Source: Chloroflexota bacterium
GTDB lineage: Bacteria > Chloroflexota > Anaerolineae > Fen-1058
Direction: 5' to 3'
Assembly (NCBI GenBank): GCA_016219235.1
Contig: JACRBO010000635.1
Span: 1 to 6,877, forward strand
Length of the DNA: 6,877 bases
Of the stretch, positions 1-6,105 are shown piece by piece. Under the pieces are notes generated by a model that did not search any database, was not told the origin of the DNA, and saw nothing but the letters and a program-made list of their open reading frames with translations. The position numbers and the translations under genes are program-made. How positions within the stretch are numbered: the stretch's first letter is position 1; the number at the start of each line of letters is the position of its first letter.

Positions 1-565
1 CGGCGCTATCCGGAAAGCGGAAGAGCTGGTCGCGTCTGATCCGCGTTACTTCCTGCCGCAGCAGTTCAAGAATCTGGCGAACCCGGAGATTCATCGCAAG
101 ACCACCGCGGAAGAAATCTGGCGCGACACCGACGGGCAGGTGGACTTCCTGGTGAGCGGCATCGGTACAGGCGGCACGATTACGGGCGTCGGCGAAGTGA
201 TCAAGGCGCGCAAGCCGTCGTTCAAGGCCATCGCCGTGGAGCCGGATGCGTCGCCGGTGTTGTCAGGTGGAGCCAAGGGGCCGCATCCCATTCAAGGCAT
301 CGGCGCGGGCTTTGTGCCCGCCGTTCTCAATACGCACATCTATGATGAGATCATCCGCGTGAAGGCCGACGACGCCTTCGACATCGCCCGGCGGCTGGCG
401 AAGGAAGAGGGCTTGCTGGTGGGCATCTCGTCGGGTGCGGCCACGTGGGCGGCGCTGCAAGTGGCCAAACGCCCTGAAAACGCGGGCAAATTGATCGTCG
501 TCATCATTCCGTCGTTCGGCGAGCGCTATCTGAGCACGCCGCTGTTTGCGGGACTGACGGATTAG
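1..565 (+). CDS. cysK: Cysteine synthase (O-acetylserine sulfhydrylase), C-terminal part, 5' end outside window
   Basis: This PLP enzyme replaces the acetyl group of O-acetylserine with sulfide to give cysteine in the cytoplasm. The frame is open from base 2 to the TAG at 563-565, giving 187 visible residues of a family usually about 300-320 long. The N-terminal part with the PLP-binding lysine lies upstream of the window. The fragment begins GAIRKAEEL, a conserved stretch. Other landmarks are the PLP-phosphate loop GTGGTITG (fragment residues 55-62), SSGAA (143-147) and the C-terminal SFGERYLST (171-179), which together point to CysK. The related cystathionine beta-synthase cannot be fully excluded, but the ending and the adjacent cysE favour CysK. 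A GTG at 140 would start inside the fold and is not a real start. An octamer repeat array begins 2 bases after the stop codon. Confidence 0.95.
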   Translation, partial: GAIRKAEELVASDPRYFLPQQFKNLANPEIHRKTTAEEIWRDTDGQVDFLVSGIGTGGTITGVGEVIKARKPSFKAIAVEPDASPVLSGGAKGPHPIQGIGAGFVPAVLNTHIYDEIIRVKADDAFDIARRLAKEEGLLVGISSGAATWAALQVAKRPENAGKLIVVIIPSFGERYLSTPLFAGLTD

Positions 566-567
566 GG

Positions 568-683
568 AAGGAAACAAGGAAATAAGTAGACAAGTAGATA
601 AGGAAATAAGTAGGCAAGTAGGCAAGGAAACAAGTTGGACTCGCCTTGTCTACTTGTCTACTCATCTACTTGTCTCCTTTCAT
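568..683. repeat. Octamer tandem repeat array with inverted second half (possible long hairpin)
   Basis: Nine direct 8-bp units of the form AAGTAGAC/AAGGAAAT run from 568 to 639. After four bases the same unit appears in reverse complement for about five copies (644-683). The two halves can pair: 616-627 with 644-655 has one mismatch, a G-U in RNA. Pairing continues imperfectly out to about 592-679, with a 16-base loop at 628-643. The array fills nearly all of the cysK-cysE gap and stops just before the cysE ribosome binding site. There is no T-run after the stem, so it is not a classical intrinsic terminator. It might still attenuate, terminate or protect mRNA between the two genes. The repeat is read directly; any function is inferred. 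Confidence 0.85.
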
Positions 684-685
684 CT

Positions 686-690
686 GGAGG
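686..690 (+). promoter_or_regulatory. Ribosome binding site of cysE
   Basis: GGAGG lies 6 bases before the ATG at 697. It decides the start: a longer open frame from a TTG at 646 would read through the octamer repeats and has no such site. Confidence 0.85.
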
Positions 691-696
691 TGGATC

Positions 697-1398
697 ATGT
701 TAAAGACGCTTCGCCGCGATGTGCAATCGGTGTTCGATCGGGATCCGGCCGCACGTAGTCTGATCGAAGTGCTGTTGTGCTATCCGGGCTTGTATGCGGT
801 GTGGGGCTATCGCTTCTCGCACTGGCTGTGGGTGCATCGCCTGAAGGTGGTGGGGCGTTACGTCTCGCAGGTGATGCGGTGGTTCACCGGCGTCGAGATT
901 CATCCCGGCGCAAAGATCGGGCAGGGCTTATTTATCGATCATGGCATGGGCGTCGTCATCGGCGAGACGGCCGAGATTGGCGAAGAGGTCACGCTGTATC
1001 ACACGGTGACACTGGGCGGCACGAGTTTGCTAAAAGGCAAACGCCATCCCACGTTGGGCGATCGCGTCACGGTGGGCGCGGGCGCGAAGATCCTCGGCCC
1101 GATCACGATCGGCCACGACAGCCGCATCGGCGCGAATGCCGTCGTGGTGAAGTCTGTGCCGGATAACGCCGTCGTCGTGGGTGTGCCGGGGCAGAACATC
1201 TCGCGCATCAGGCCGCACACCATCAAAGACAAGCCTGACCTGGAACACGGCGCGCTGCCCGATCTCGTCGGCGTGACACTGCAATCGTTGATGATGCGCG
1301 TCGATGAATTGGAGCGGTTGGTGGAAGGGCACGTCGAACACGAGGACGTGCATTTCCCCATCGCCGATCTGTGGCGTGGTGAGGATTTTGCGATATGA
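697..1398 (+). CDS. cysE: Serine O-acetyltransferase
   Basis: The enzyme acetylates L-serine with acetyl-CoA to make O-acetylserine, the substrate of the cysteine synthase encoded just upstream. The protein has 233 residues, the length of the shorter CysE/EpsC type. The N-terminal helical part (about 1-60) precedes a left-handed beta-helix of hexapeptide repeats. Key motifs are IHPGA (68-72), [12 protein letters not shown] (81-92, with the Asp-His of the active site), [14 protein letters not shown] (106-119) and GVPGQ (162-166, where GVPAR/K is usual). The tail after about 180 contains a helix-like segment ([16 protein letters not shown]) ending in an acidic stretch. The start is fixed by a GGAGG 6 bases upstream. 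The gene probably belongs to a cysK-cysE unit, although a large inverted repeat array lies between the two. Confidence 0.95.
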   Translation: MLKTLRRDVQSVFDRDPAARSLIEVLLCYPGLYAVWGYRFSHWLWVHRLKVVGRYVSQVMRWFTGVEIHPGAKIGQGLFIDHGMGVVIGETAEIGEEVTLYHTVTLGGTSLLKGKRHPTLGDRVTVGAGAKILGPITIGHDSRIGANAVVVKSVPDNAVVVGVPGQNISRIRPHTIKDKPDLEHGALPDLVGVTLQSLMMRVDELERLVEGHVEHEDVHFPIADLWRGEDFAI

Positions 1399-1408
1399 TC
1401 CACTCGAT

Positions 1409-1455
1409 CATCCTGAGCGGAGCGGCGTTCTTTTCCGCTGCGTAGTCGAAGGATG
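1409..1455. repeat. Hairpin repeat element between cysE and the oxidoreductase gene
   Basis: CATCCT (1409-1414) is matched by AGGATG (1450-1455). An inner stem AGCGG (1421-1425) pairs with CCGCT (1435-1439) around a 9-base loop containing TTTT. The flanks, CATCCTGAGCGGAGCGG and GTAGTCGAAGGATG, resemble a dispersed intergenic element common in many bacterial genomes, as I recall. It lies 10 bases after the cysE stop. The ATG at 1453 is part of its right arm, which argues against using that codon as the next gene's start. It may act as a weak terminator or be a remnant of a small dispersed repeat. Confidence 0.6.
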
Positions 1456-1488
1456 CTTTCGCGCCCATTGATAGAGATTCGTGGATCA

Positions 1489-2706
1489 ATGTCCAGACAA
1501 ATCGTTATCATCGGCGGCGGGGCGGCAGGCTTTTTTGCGGCGATTACATGCGCTGAAGCTAACCCCGCTGTCCAAGTCATCATCCTCGAAAAGACACCGC
1601 ACGTTTTGAGCAAAGTGCGCATCTCCGGCGGCGGGCGCTGCAACGTGACCCACGCCTGTTTCGATCCGGCTGAACTTATTCGACATTATCCGCGCGGTGC
1701 GGCTGCACTGCGCGGGCCGTTCACGCGCTTTCAGCCGCGTGATACCCTCGCGTGGTTCGAGCAGCGCGGCGTGAAGTTGAAGACCGAGGCCGATGGCCGT
1801 GTCTTCCCCGTCAGTAACAAATCTGAATCGATCGTGAATTGCTTGGTCGATGCCGCACACGCGGCGGGCGTGCAGGTCCGATCGAGTGTGCACATCCGAT
1901 CGGTTGCCAGACTCGATCGATTTGTGATCGATCTCAAAGCCGCTGATCCGCTAATCGCCGATCGAATTTTGTTGGCGACGGGCAGTAATCCGCACGGTTA
2001 TGAGTGGGCGGCGGCGCTGGGCCACACCCTCGAGCCGCCGGTTCCGTCGTTGTTTACGTTTGAGATCGACGATGCACGGTTGAAAAATTTGCCCGGAGTT
2101 TCCGTGGAAAAGGCCACGATCAAATTGGCGGGCACATCGTCATCTCAGACTGGCCCGCTGTTGATCACGCACTGGGGCTTGAGCGGCCCGGCGGTTTTGA
2201 AGTTGTCCGCGTGGGCGGCGCGCGAATTGGCCGAGCGGCATTATCGGGCCGAAGTGATTGTCAACTGGCTGCCTGACTTCAAAGGCGATCAGCTGCAACA
2301 ACGCTTGATGTCGATCAAAGCAGAATTGGCGCGCCAGAGCGTGGTCGCGTCATCGCCGCTGCATTTGCCCTTGCGATTGTGGAAGCGGTTGATCGGTGCG
2401 ACCGGGATTGGCGACGATCAAAAATGGACGGAAGTCTCGAAGCGCGCCCTGATCGATCTGGCGCATGAATTATCGCGCGGATCATTCTTGATGTCCGGTA
2501 AGGGCGTGTTCAAAGAAGAGTTTGTGACGTGCGGCGGCGTGCGGCTGGACGAGGTGAATTTCAAGACGATGGAGAGCCGTCGCTGCGCCGGGCTGCATTT
2601 CGCCGGCGAGATTCTGGACATCGACGGTGTGACGGGCGGCTTCAATTTTCAGAGTGCGTGGACGACAGGCTGGCTGGCAGGGAGAGCAATGAGCAATGAA
2701 CAATGA
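1489..2706 (+). CDS. NAD(P)/FAD-dependent oxidoreductase, BaiN/HI0933 family
   Basis: This is a flavoprotein of the HI0933/BaiN family. The FAD fold is clear, but the physiological substrate of most members is unknown, so I give no pathway. The N-terminal Rossmann motif IVIIGGGAAG (residues 5-14) binds the ADP part of FAD. KVRISGGGRCNVTH (42-55) and DGRVFPVSNKSES (about 102-114) are family signatures. Near the C-terminus come TCGGVRLDEVNFKTMES and FAGEILDIDGVTGGFNFQ, the second FAD-contact region. Length is 405 residues, normal for the family. I start at ATG 1489, because the protein then opens at the usual few residues before the glycine motif. The ATG at 1453 lies inside a hairpin repeat. 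No strong ribosome binding site is visible. The last residues (about AMSNEQ) and the TGA stop come from the heptamer repeat tract. The neighbours do not suggest a substrate. Confidence 0.9.
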   Translation: MSRQIVIIGGGAAGFFAAITCAEANPAVQVIILEKTPHVLSKVRISGGGRCNVTHACFDPAELIRHYPRGAAALRGPFTRFQPRDTLAWFEQRGVKLKTEADGRVFPVSNKSESIVNCLVDAAHAAGVQVRSSVHIRSVARLDRFVIDLKAADPLIADRILLATGSNPHGYEWAAALGHTLEPPVPSLFTFEIDDARLKNLPGVSVEKATIKLAGTSSSQTGPLLITHWGLSGPAVLKLSAWAARELAERHYRAEVIVNWLPDFKGDQLQQRLMSIKAELARQSVVASSPLHLPLRLWKRLIGATGIGDDQKWTEVSKRALIDLAHELSRGSFLMSGKGVFKEEFVTCGGVRLDEVNFKTMESRRCAGLHFAGEILDIDGVTGGFNFQSAWTTGWLAGRAMSNEQ

Positions 2707-2768
2707 ACAATGACAAATGACAAATGACAAATGACAAATGACAAATGACAAATGACAAATGACAAACG
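2685..2768. repeat. Heptamer tandem repeat tract (12 units of 7 bp)
   Basis: Twelve contiguous 7-bp units are present: two AGCAATG (2685-2698), two AACAATG (2699-2712), seven identical ACAAATG (2713-2761) and one ACAAACG (2762-2768). The tract begins inside the oxidoreductase gene, gives its stop codon (TGA, 2704-2706), and fills much of the gap to the convergent TPR gene. The form resembles the short tandemly repeated repetitive (STRR) sequences of filamentous cyanobacteria. The seven identical copies suggest recent expansion by slippage. It has no hairpin potential of its own. Confidence 0.93.
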
Positions 2769-2808
2769 GAACACGCACCACGCCTCACGAAGACATCGAG
2801 GTGAACAG

Positions 2809-3750
2809 TTACGCCCGACGCGCGTTGTCCAGGGCCGCGCGATATTCATCAAGCCTGGGATGACCAATGTTCTCGGCCAGGTCTACGGCCTGCGCGTAAT
2901 GCGCGATGGCTTGCGGCAATCGGCCGGCGGCCTGCTGTAACTGTCCCACGTGATAGAGCATGCTCGTTTCCAGCCAGCGGTCGTCGATCTCTTGAATGAT
3001 GCTCAACGCTTGCTGCGCGTGCGGCAGCGCGTCGCTAAGCTGGTGCAGCGCAAAATAGACCTGGCCCAGATTGTCCAGCGTAATGGCTTCCCCGCGCCGG
3101 TCACCCACTTCGCGCCGAATGGCCACTGCCCGCTGAAAGTGCGTCAACGCCGCATCGAATAACCCGTCCTGCAGATTCAATTCGCCGATGTTATTAAGCG
3201 TGATCGCTTCGCTGCGCCGATCGCCGAGTTCGCGTTGCAGATTAAGCGCCTGCCGGTAATAGGTGATGGCATCGCGCGGTCGCTTCAGCGCCCGATAGAT
3301 TTCGCCGATGTTATTGAGCGTGATGGCCTCGCCGTGCCGATCACCCAACTCGGTGTCGATGTCCAGCGTCTTCAAATAGTGGCGCAGCGCCTCGCTCTTT
3401 TGCCCCAGCGCCGAGTGGACGATGGCCAGGTTGTTGAGTGTGGCGCTTTCGCCGCTGCGATCGTGCAGTGCGCGCCGGAGCGCCAGCGCTTGCCGGTAAC
3501 ATTCCAGCGCGCGCGGCATTTCGCCTAAACTGGCATACACGCCCCCTTGCGCGTGCAGCGCGGCCGCCTCGCCGCTTTGATCCTGACGCTCGCGGTGGAT
3601 GCTCAGTGCGGCTTGAAAGTGCTCCAGCGCGACGTGCGATTGGCCCAACCCCTGATAGGCCGAGCCAAGCTGGTGGTGCAGGTTCGCTTCGGCAGCGCGG
3701 TCGTGCTGCGTCCGGGCGTCTTGCAGAGCTTGATGCAGCTGGTCAAGCAT
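2809..3750 (-). CDS. Tetratricopeptide (TPR) repeat protein, seven 40-residue repeats
   Basis: The 313-residue protein is almost entirely TPR. After 20 leading residues it has seven repeats of exactly 40 residues (21-60, 61-100, 101-140, 141-180, 181-220, 221-260, 261-300) and a short tail. The consensus is close to GEAITLNNIGEIYRAL, then a second helix such as DAITYYRQALNLQRELGDRR. This is the long TPR type (TPR_12, kinesin-light-chain-like). Such solenoids bind partner proteins, so an adaptor role is likely but the partner is unknown. No signal peptide, membrane segment or catalytic domain is visible. The start is supported by GGAGG 4 bases upstream of ATG 3750. A TATAAT box lies upstream, so the gene may have its own promoter although it follows rlmN on the same strand. 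The 120-bp period is also visible in the DNA. It could be a piece of a larger regulator family, but start and stop look intact. Confidence 0.88.
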   Translation of the reverse strand: MLDQLHQALQDARTQHDRAAEANLHHQLGSAYQGLGQSHVALEHFQAALSIHRERQDQSGEAAALHAQGGVYASLGEMPRALECYRQALALRRALHDRSGESATLNNLAIVHSALGQKSEALRHYLKTLDIDTELGDRHGEAITLNNIGEIYRALKRPRDAITYYRQALNLQRELGDRRSEAITLNNIGELNLQDGLFDAALTHFQRAVAIRREVGDRRGEAITLDNLGQVYFALHQLSDALPHAQQALSIIQEIDDRWLETSMLYHVGQLQQAAGRLPQAIAHYAQAVDLAENIGHPRLDEYRAALDNARRA

Positions 3751-3754
3751 TAGA

Positions 3755-3759
3755 CCTCC
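3755..3759 (-). promoter_or_regulatory. Ribosome binding site of the TPR gene
   Basis: Read on the minus strand, GGAGG is followed by four bases (TCTA) and then ATG at 3750. This supports the chosen start of the TPR gene. Confidence 0.75.
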
Positions 3760-3818
3760 GGGGTGAGGTCGATGATCGGCTGAACCGCGTTAAAGTGCGC
3801 GGCACCGTACTGCTGCAG

Positions 3819-3831
3819 CGATTATACCCGC
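3819..3831 (-). promoter_or_regulatory. Putative promoter -10 region of the TPR gene
   Basis: On the minus strand GCGGGTATAATCG contains a perfect TATAAT (3826-3821), in the gap between the rlmN stop and the TPR start. No good -35 is seen at 16-18 bases; the best is TTTTCG. The same 13 bases recur upstream of the phosphatase gene (6006-6018), where a good -35 exists, and this strengthens the call. The predicted transcript would start near 3814, leaving about 60 bases of leader. Confidence 0.55.
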
Positions 3832-3857
3832 AAGCCGGTGAAACGAAAAAGTCAGGC

Positions 3858-5000
3858 TTATTCGTTTGCGTGTGCTTGTTTCAGTTGGCCGCAGCCCGCG
3901 TGAATGTCAATGCCGCGCCGGATGCGCAGCGAGTTGGGGATATGGGCCGCATCGAGGATGGCGCTGAACGCGGCGATGCGCTCGCGCGTAGAGGCGCTGC
4001 CGGCGTAGCCGTGTGTGGGATTCAGCGGAATCAGATTGACGTGGCAGAGCATGCCTCTGATCAATTGAGCCAGCGCGCGCGCCTGCTCGGGCGTATCGTT
4101 GACGTTTTCGATCAAAGCCCACTCGAAGCTGACGCGGCGATGCGTGGACGCGGTATAGGCGCGACAGGTAGCCATCAGCACCTCGATGGGATAGCGCTTG
4201 TTGATCGGCAGCATCGACGAGCGCAGCACATTCGTGGCCGCATGCAAAGACACCGCCAGATTGACCTGCGACTGTTCCTGCGCGAAGCGCTCGATCATGG
4301 GTACCAGGCCGACCGTACTGACGGTAATGCGGCGTGCGCCGAAGTTGAAACCGGTGGGATCACTCAAGCGGCGCAGTGCATCCATAAGCGCGTTGTAATT
4401 GGCAAACGGCTCGCCCATACCCATCAGGACAAGGTTGGTCAAGCGGTGATTGGTTGATTGGGGATCGGGGATCGGGGATCGGGAATCAGGTTTGGTGTGA
4501 GATCGTGCTGTCTCGCTGTCGCTCTGTCCCTCAGTCACGCTCTCTCGCTGTCGCAGTTCACGCTCAAAGAACAGCACCTGCTCCACAATCTCGCCGCTGG
4601 TGAGGTTGCGCTGAAAGCCGCCTTGACCCGTGGCGCAAAAGGTACAGCCCATGGCGCAGCCCGCTTGCGTGGAGACACAGACTGTCTCGCGCGTCTCGTA
4701 ATCCATCAACACCGTTTCGATCTGCGCGCCGTCGGGCAGGGCGAAGAGGATTTTGCGTGTCCAACCATCTGACGAGAGCAGATCAACCTTGGGCATCAAC
4801 CGCCCGATTAGATATTCTGCGCCCAGACGATCGCGCAGCGCCCTGGGTAGATTCGTCATCGCGTCGTAGCGATCGGCCAATCGGACATACAGCCAATCCC
4901 AGATTTGCCTGGCGCGGAAGGCCGGCTGCCCCCACTCCGTCAAGCGGGCCTGGAGTTGATCGAATGCGAGATCATAGAGAGAAGGTTGAGGAGGGGTCAT
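3858..5000 (-). CDS. rlmN: 23S rRNA (adenine2503-C2)-methyltransferase, radical SAM, with repeat-derived insertion
   Basis: RlmN methylates C2 of A2503 in 23S rRNA and, in several bacteria, of A37 in some tRNAs. From ATG 5000 the protein has 380 residues. The CxxxCxxC motif that holds the 4Fe-4S cluster is C115, C119, C122 (GCAMGCTFCATG). The two extra catalytic cysteines of the RlmN mechanism are present at C108 (CVSTQAGC) and C370 (HAGCGQL). GMGEP at 194-198 is the SAM-contacting motif. The N-terminal accessory domain includes FRARQIWDWLY. A longer frame from TTG 5069 would add 23 residues translated from 8-bp repeats (such as LTNLPIYQFTNLP), so I reject it. No clear Shine-Dalgarno precedes ATG 5000. 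Residues about 148-185 hold an extra low-complexity stretch absent from typical homologues, partly encoded by a 7-bp repeat tract. All catalytic residues remain, so activity is plausible. Confidence 0.95.
   Translation of the reverse strand: MTPPQPSLYDLAFDQLQARLTEWGQPAFRARQIWDWLYVRLADRYDAMTNLPRALRDRLGAEYLIGRLMPKVDLLSSDGWTRKILFALPDGAQIETVLMDYETRETVCVSTQAGCAMGCTFCATGQGGFQRNLTSGEIVEQVLFFERELRQRESVTEGQSDSETARSHTKPDSRSPIPDPQSTNHRLTNLVLMGMGEPFANYNALMDALRRLSDPTGFNFGARRITVSTVGLVPMIERFAQEQSQVNLAVSLHAATNVLRSSMLPINKRYPIEVLMATCRAYTASTHRRVSFEWALIENVNDTPEQARALAQLIRGMLCHVNLIPLNPTHGYAGSASTRERIAAFSAILDAAHIPNSLRIRRGIDIHAGCGQLKQAHANE
4456..4490. repeat. Heptamer tandem repeat tract inside rlmN (five units)
   Basis: On the plus strand, GATTGGG, three GATCGGG and AATCAGG follow each other without a break. 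On the coding (minus) strand they read through in frame as about SRSPIPDPQS. This is the same kind of short repeat as in the gaps, but here it lies inside an otherwise intact gene. Confidence 0.9.
4511..4554. repeat. Second low-complexity segment of the rlmN insertion
   Basis: TCTCGCTGTCGC occurs at 4511-4522 and again at 4543-4554, 32 bp apart, with related CTCTGTCCCTCAGTCACGCT text between them. On the coding strand it gives polar residues (RQRESVTEGQSDSETARS). Together with the heptamers at 4456-4490 it makes up the extra loop of RlmN. Confidence 0.65.
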
Positions 5001-5007
5001 GGGCAGG

Positions 5008-5063
5008 TTGGTAAATTGGTAAATTGGTAGATTGGTCAGCTGGTCAATCGGTCGATTGGTAAT
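5008..5063. repeat. Octamer tandem repeat tract upstream of rlmN (seven units)
   Basis: Seven 8-bp units follow each other: TTGGTAAA twice, then TTGGTAGA, TTGGTCAG, CTGGTCAA, TCGGTCGA and TTGGTAAT. Shorter degraded copies run to about 5081. The tract starts 7 bases upstream of the rlmN ATG and occupies the position where a ribosome binding site would be expected. Confidence 0.85.
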
Positions 5064-5086
5064 GGTCAACTGGTGATTGGCATTAT

Positions 5087-5128
5087 GAACTATGAACTAT
5101 GCATTGTGCATTGTGAATTGTGCATTGA
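5087..5128. repeat. Heptamer tandem repeat tract at the 3' end of the phosphatase gene (six units)
   Basis: The units are GAACTAT twice, GCATTGT twice, GAATTGT and GCATTGA, all in 7-bp register. In reverse complement the ACAATGC type is related to the AACAATG units at 2699-2712. The tract encodes about the last nine residues of the phosphatase and its TAG stop (5099-5097). Confidence 0.85.
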
Positions 5129-5963
5129 TCATGGCCCAATTCTTGACCAAGTCTGAAATATCATCAAACACCCAGTCGGGTTGGTAATCGCTCCGAGCCA
5201 AGTCGGCGCGCGTCGCGATGCCGCTGAGCACCAGTGCCGATTTGAGATTGAGCCGCACCGCGCCCAAAATATCCGTTTCCAGACGGTCGCCCAGCACCAG
5301 CGTTTGATCGGGCCGGGCGTTCATGCGCTTGAGTGACATCTCGTACAGCACCGGCTCTGGTTTGCCAATCACAGTCGGCTTGACATCGGTCGCGGTTTCG
5401 ATCAGGGCCAATAATGATCCGTTGCCGGGCACGATGCCCTCCGGCGTGGGAAAGGTCCGATCGCCGTTCGTGCCGATGAACTTCGCCCCCTGGCGAATGA
5501 GCAGTGCCGCCTGCTTGAACTGATTGTACGTCACATTCCAATCGATGCCGACGACCACGGCAGCAATATTCGCCGCGGCAGCCACTTCCGCTGCGGCGGC
5601 CCCATCTCGATCGGCCAACTCAAAACCCCGATCGCGCAGCGGCGCCCGCAGACCCTCCATGCCGATGACGTAGAGGCATGAACCCTGAGGCAACACCGTC
5701 GCCAGATAATCGGCGGTGGCCGTTGAGGAGGTGACGATCTCATCGGGGGTTACGTCTGTTCCCCAGCCTTGCAGGCGTTCGGCCAACCTGGCCGCCAGTG
5801 TCGAGGCATTGTTCGTAGCACACACAAATCGAACGTTTTCCGACCGCAGAAAGCGGAAGAACTCGGGCAGCCCCGGCAGCGGTTCGTGGCCGCGCCACAA
5901 CACACCATCCATGTCTGTAATCAGGTACCGGGGCGCTGTGAGCGTTGGCGAAGCGAGTGTCAT
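5097..5963 (-). CDS. HAD-IIA family hydrolase (NagD-like phosphatase)
   Basis: This is a cytoplasmic phosphatase of the haloacid dehalogenase superfamily, subfamily IIA (NagD, AraL, phosphoglycolate phosphatase/pNPPase). The exact substrate cannot be told from sequence. All four motifs are present: DMDGVLWRG (17-25, nucleophile D17 and acid/base D19), TNN (50-52), K201 in GKPEP, and GDRLETDI (225-232, Mg-binding acids D226 and D231). The C2-type cap lies between TNN and K201 and includes FIGTNGDRTFPTPEGIVPGN. Length is 288 residues, slightly long because the C-terminal NAQFTMHNA and the stop are translated from a repeat tract. A GGAG lies 11 bases upstream of the ATG, and a good sigma-70-like promoter precedes it. 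rlmN follows on the same strand after 96 bp of repeats, so co-transcription is possible. Confidence 0.9.
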   Translation of the reverse strand: MTLASPTLTAPRYLITDMDGVLWRGHEPLPGLPEFFRFLRSENVRFVCATNNASTLAARLAERLQGWGTDVTPDEIVTSSTATADYLATVLPQGSCLYVIGMEGLRAPLRDRGFELADRDGAAAAEVAAAANIAAVVVGIDWNVTYNQFKQAALLIRQGAKFIGTNGDRTFPTPEGIVPGNGSLLALIETATDVKPTVIGKPEPVLYEMSLKRMNARPDQTLVLGDRLETDILGAVRLNLKSALVLSGIATRADLARSDYQPDWVFDDISDLVKNWAMINAQFTMHNA

Positions 5964-6007
5964 GGCGTGAATGTCTCCAGTGAATTGGGCGGTTTAGACG
6001 CCAGTCG

Positions 6008-6036
6008 ATTATACCCGCTGGCGGCGTGGCTGTCGA
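6008..6036 (-). promoter_or_regulatory. Sigma-70-type promoter of the phosphatase gene
   Basis: On the minus strand TCGACA (6036-6031, five of six matches to TTGACA) is followed by exactly 17 bases and a perfect TATAAT (6013-6008). Transcription would start near 6001, giving a leader of about 38 bases to ATG 5963. Thirteen bases around the -10 (6006-6018) are repeated upstream of the TPR gene. Confidence 0.8.
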
Positions 6037-6077
6037 TTTGCCTCCGGTTGGTACATAGGCTATGATTCAAGCATGGG

Positions 6078-6105
6078 GTTGGTGTTATGTGCTTGCCTCA
6101 CCAAC
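6078..6105. repeat. Inverted repeat GTTGGTG / CACCAAC
   Basis: A perfect 7-bp inverted repeat (6078-6084 and 6099-6105) flanks a 14-base spacer in the divergent control region. The right arm overlaps the first of three evenly spaced CCAAC boxes. It could be an operator or a hairpin in the leader RNA. Confidence 0.5.

Noticed and set aside
592..679. Classical Rho-independent terminator after cysK
   Set aside because: The stem is long, imperfect and AT-rich for its length, and no T-run follows it, so I list it only as an inverted repeat array.
646..696. Extended N-terminus of cysE from TTG 646
   Set aside because: The added residues are translated octamer repeats, and the GGAGG at 686-690 clearly serves ATG 697.
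999..1643. Open frame of 214 codons on the minus strand
   Set aside because: It runs antisense to cysE and the oxidoreductase start, crosses the hairpin repeat, and shows no domain.
2685..2768. CRISPR array or phage attachment site
   Set aside because: The units are 7 bp with no spacers, and there is no cas gene, integrase or tRNA nearby.
3438..4457. Long open frame of 339 codons on the plus strand
   Set aside because: It lies opposite the TPR gene and rlmN, both with clear family motifs. Its translation is rich in Arg and Ala with no recognisable domain, as expected for a GC-rich antisense shadow.
5001..5069. Extended N-terminus of RlmN from TTG 5069
   Set aside because: The 23 extra residues come from the 8-bp tract, and the family N-terminus is satisfied from ATG 5000.
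6038..6066. Plus-strand promoter TTGCCT-17-TATGAT for the regulator gene
   Set aside because: The -10 is fair, but the -35 matches only three of six bases and it would give a leader of about 145 bases; too weak to annotate.
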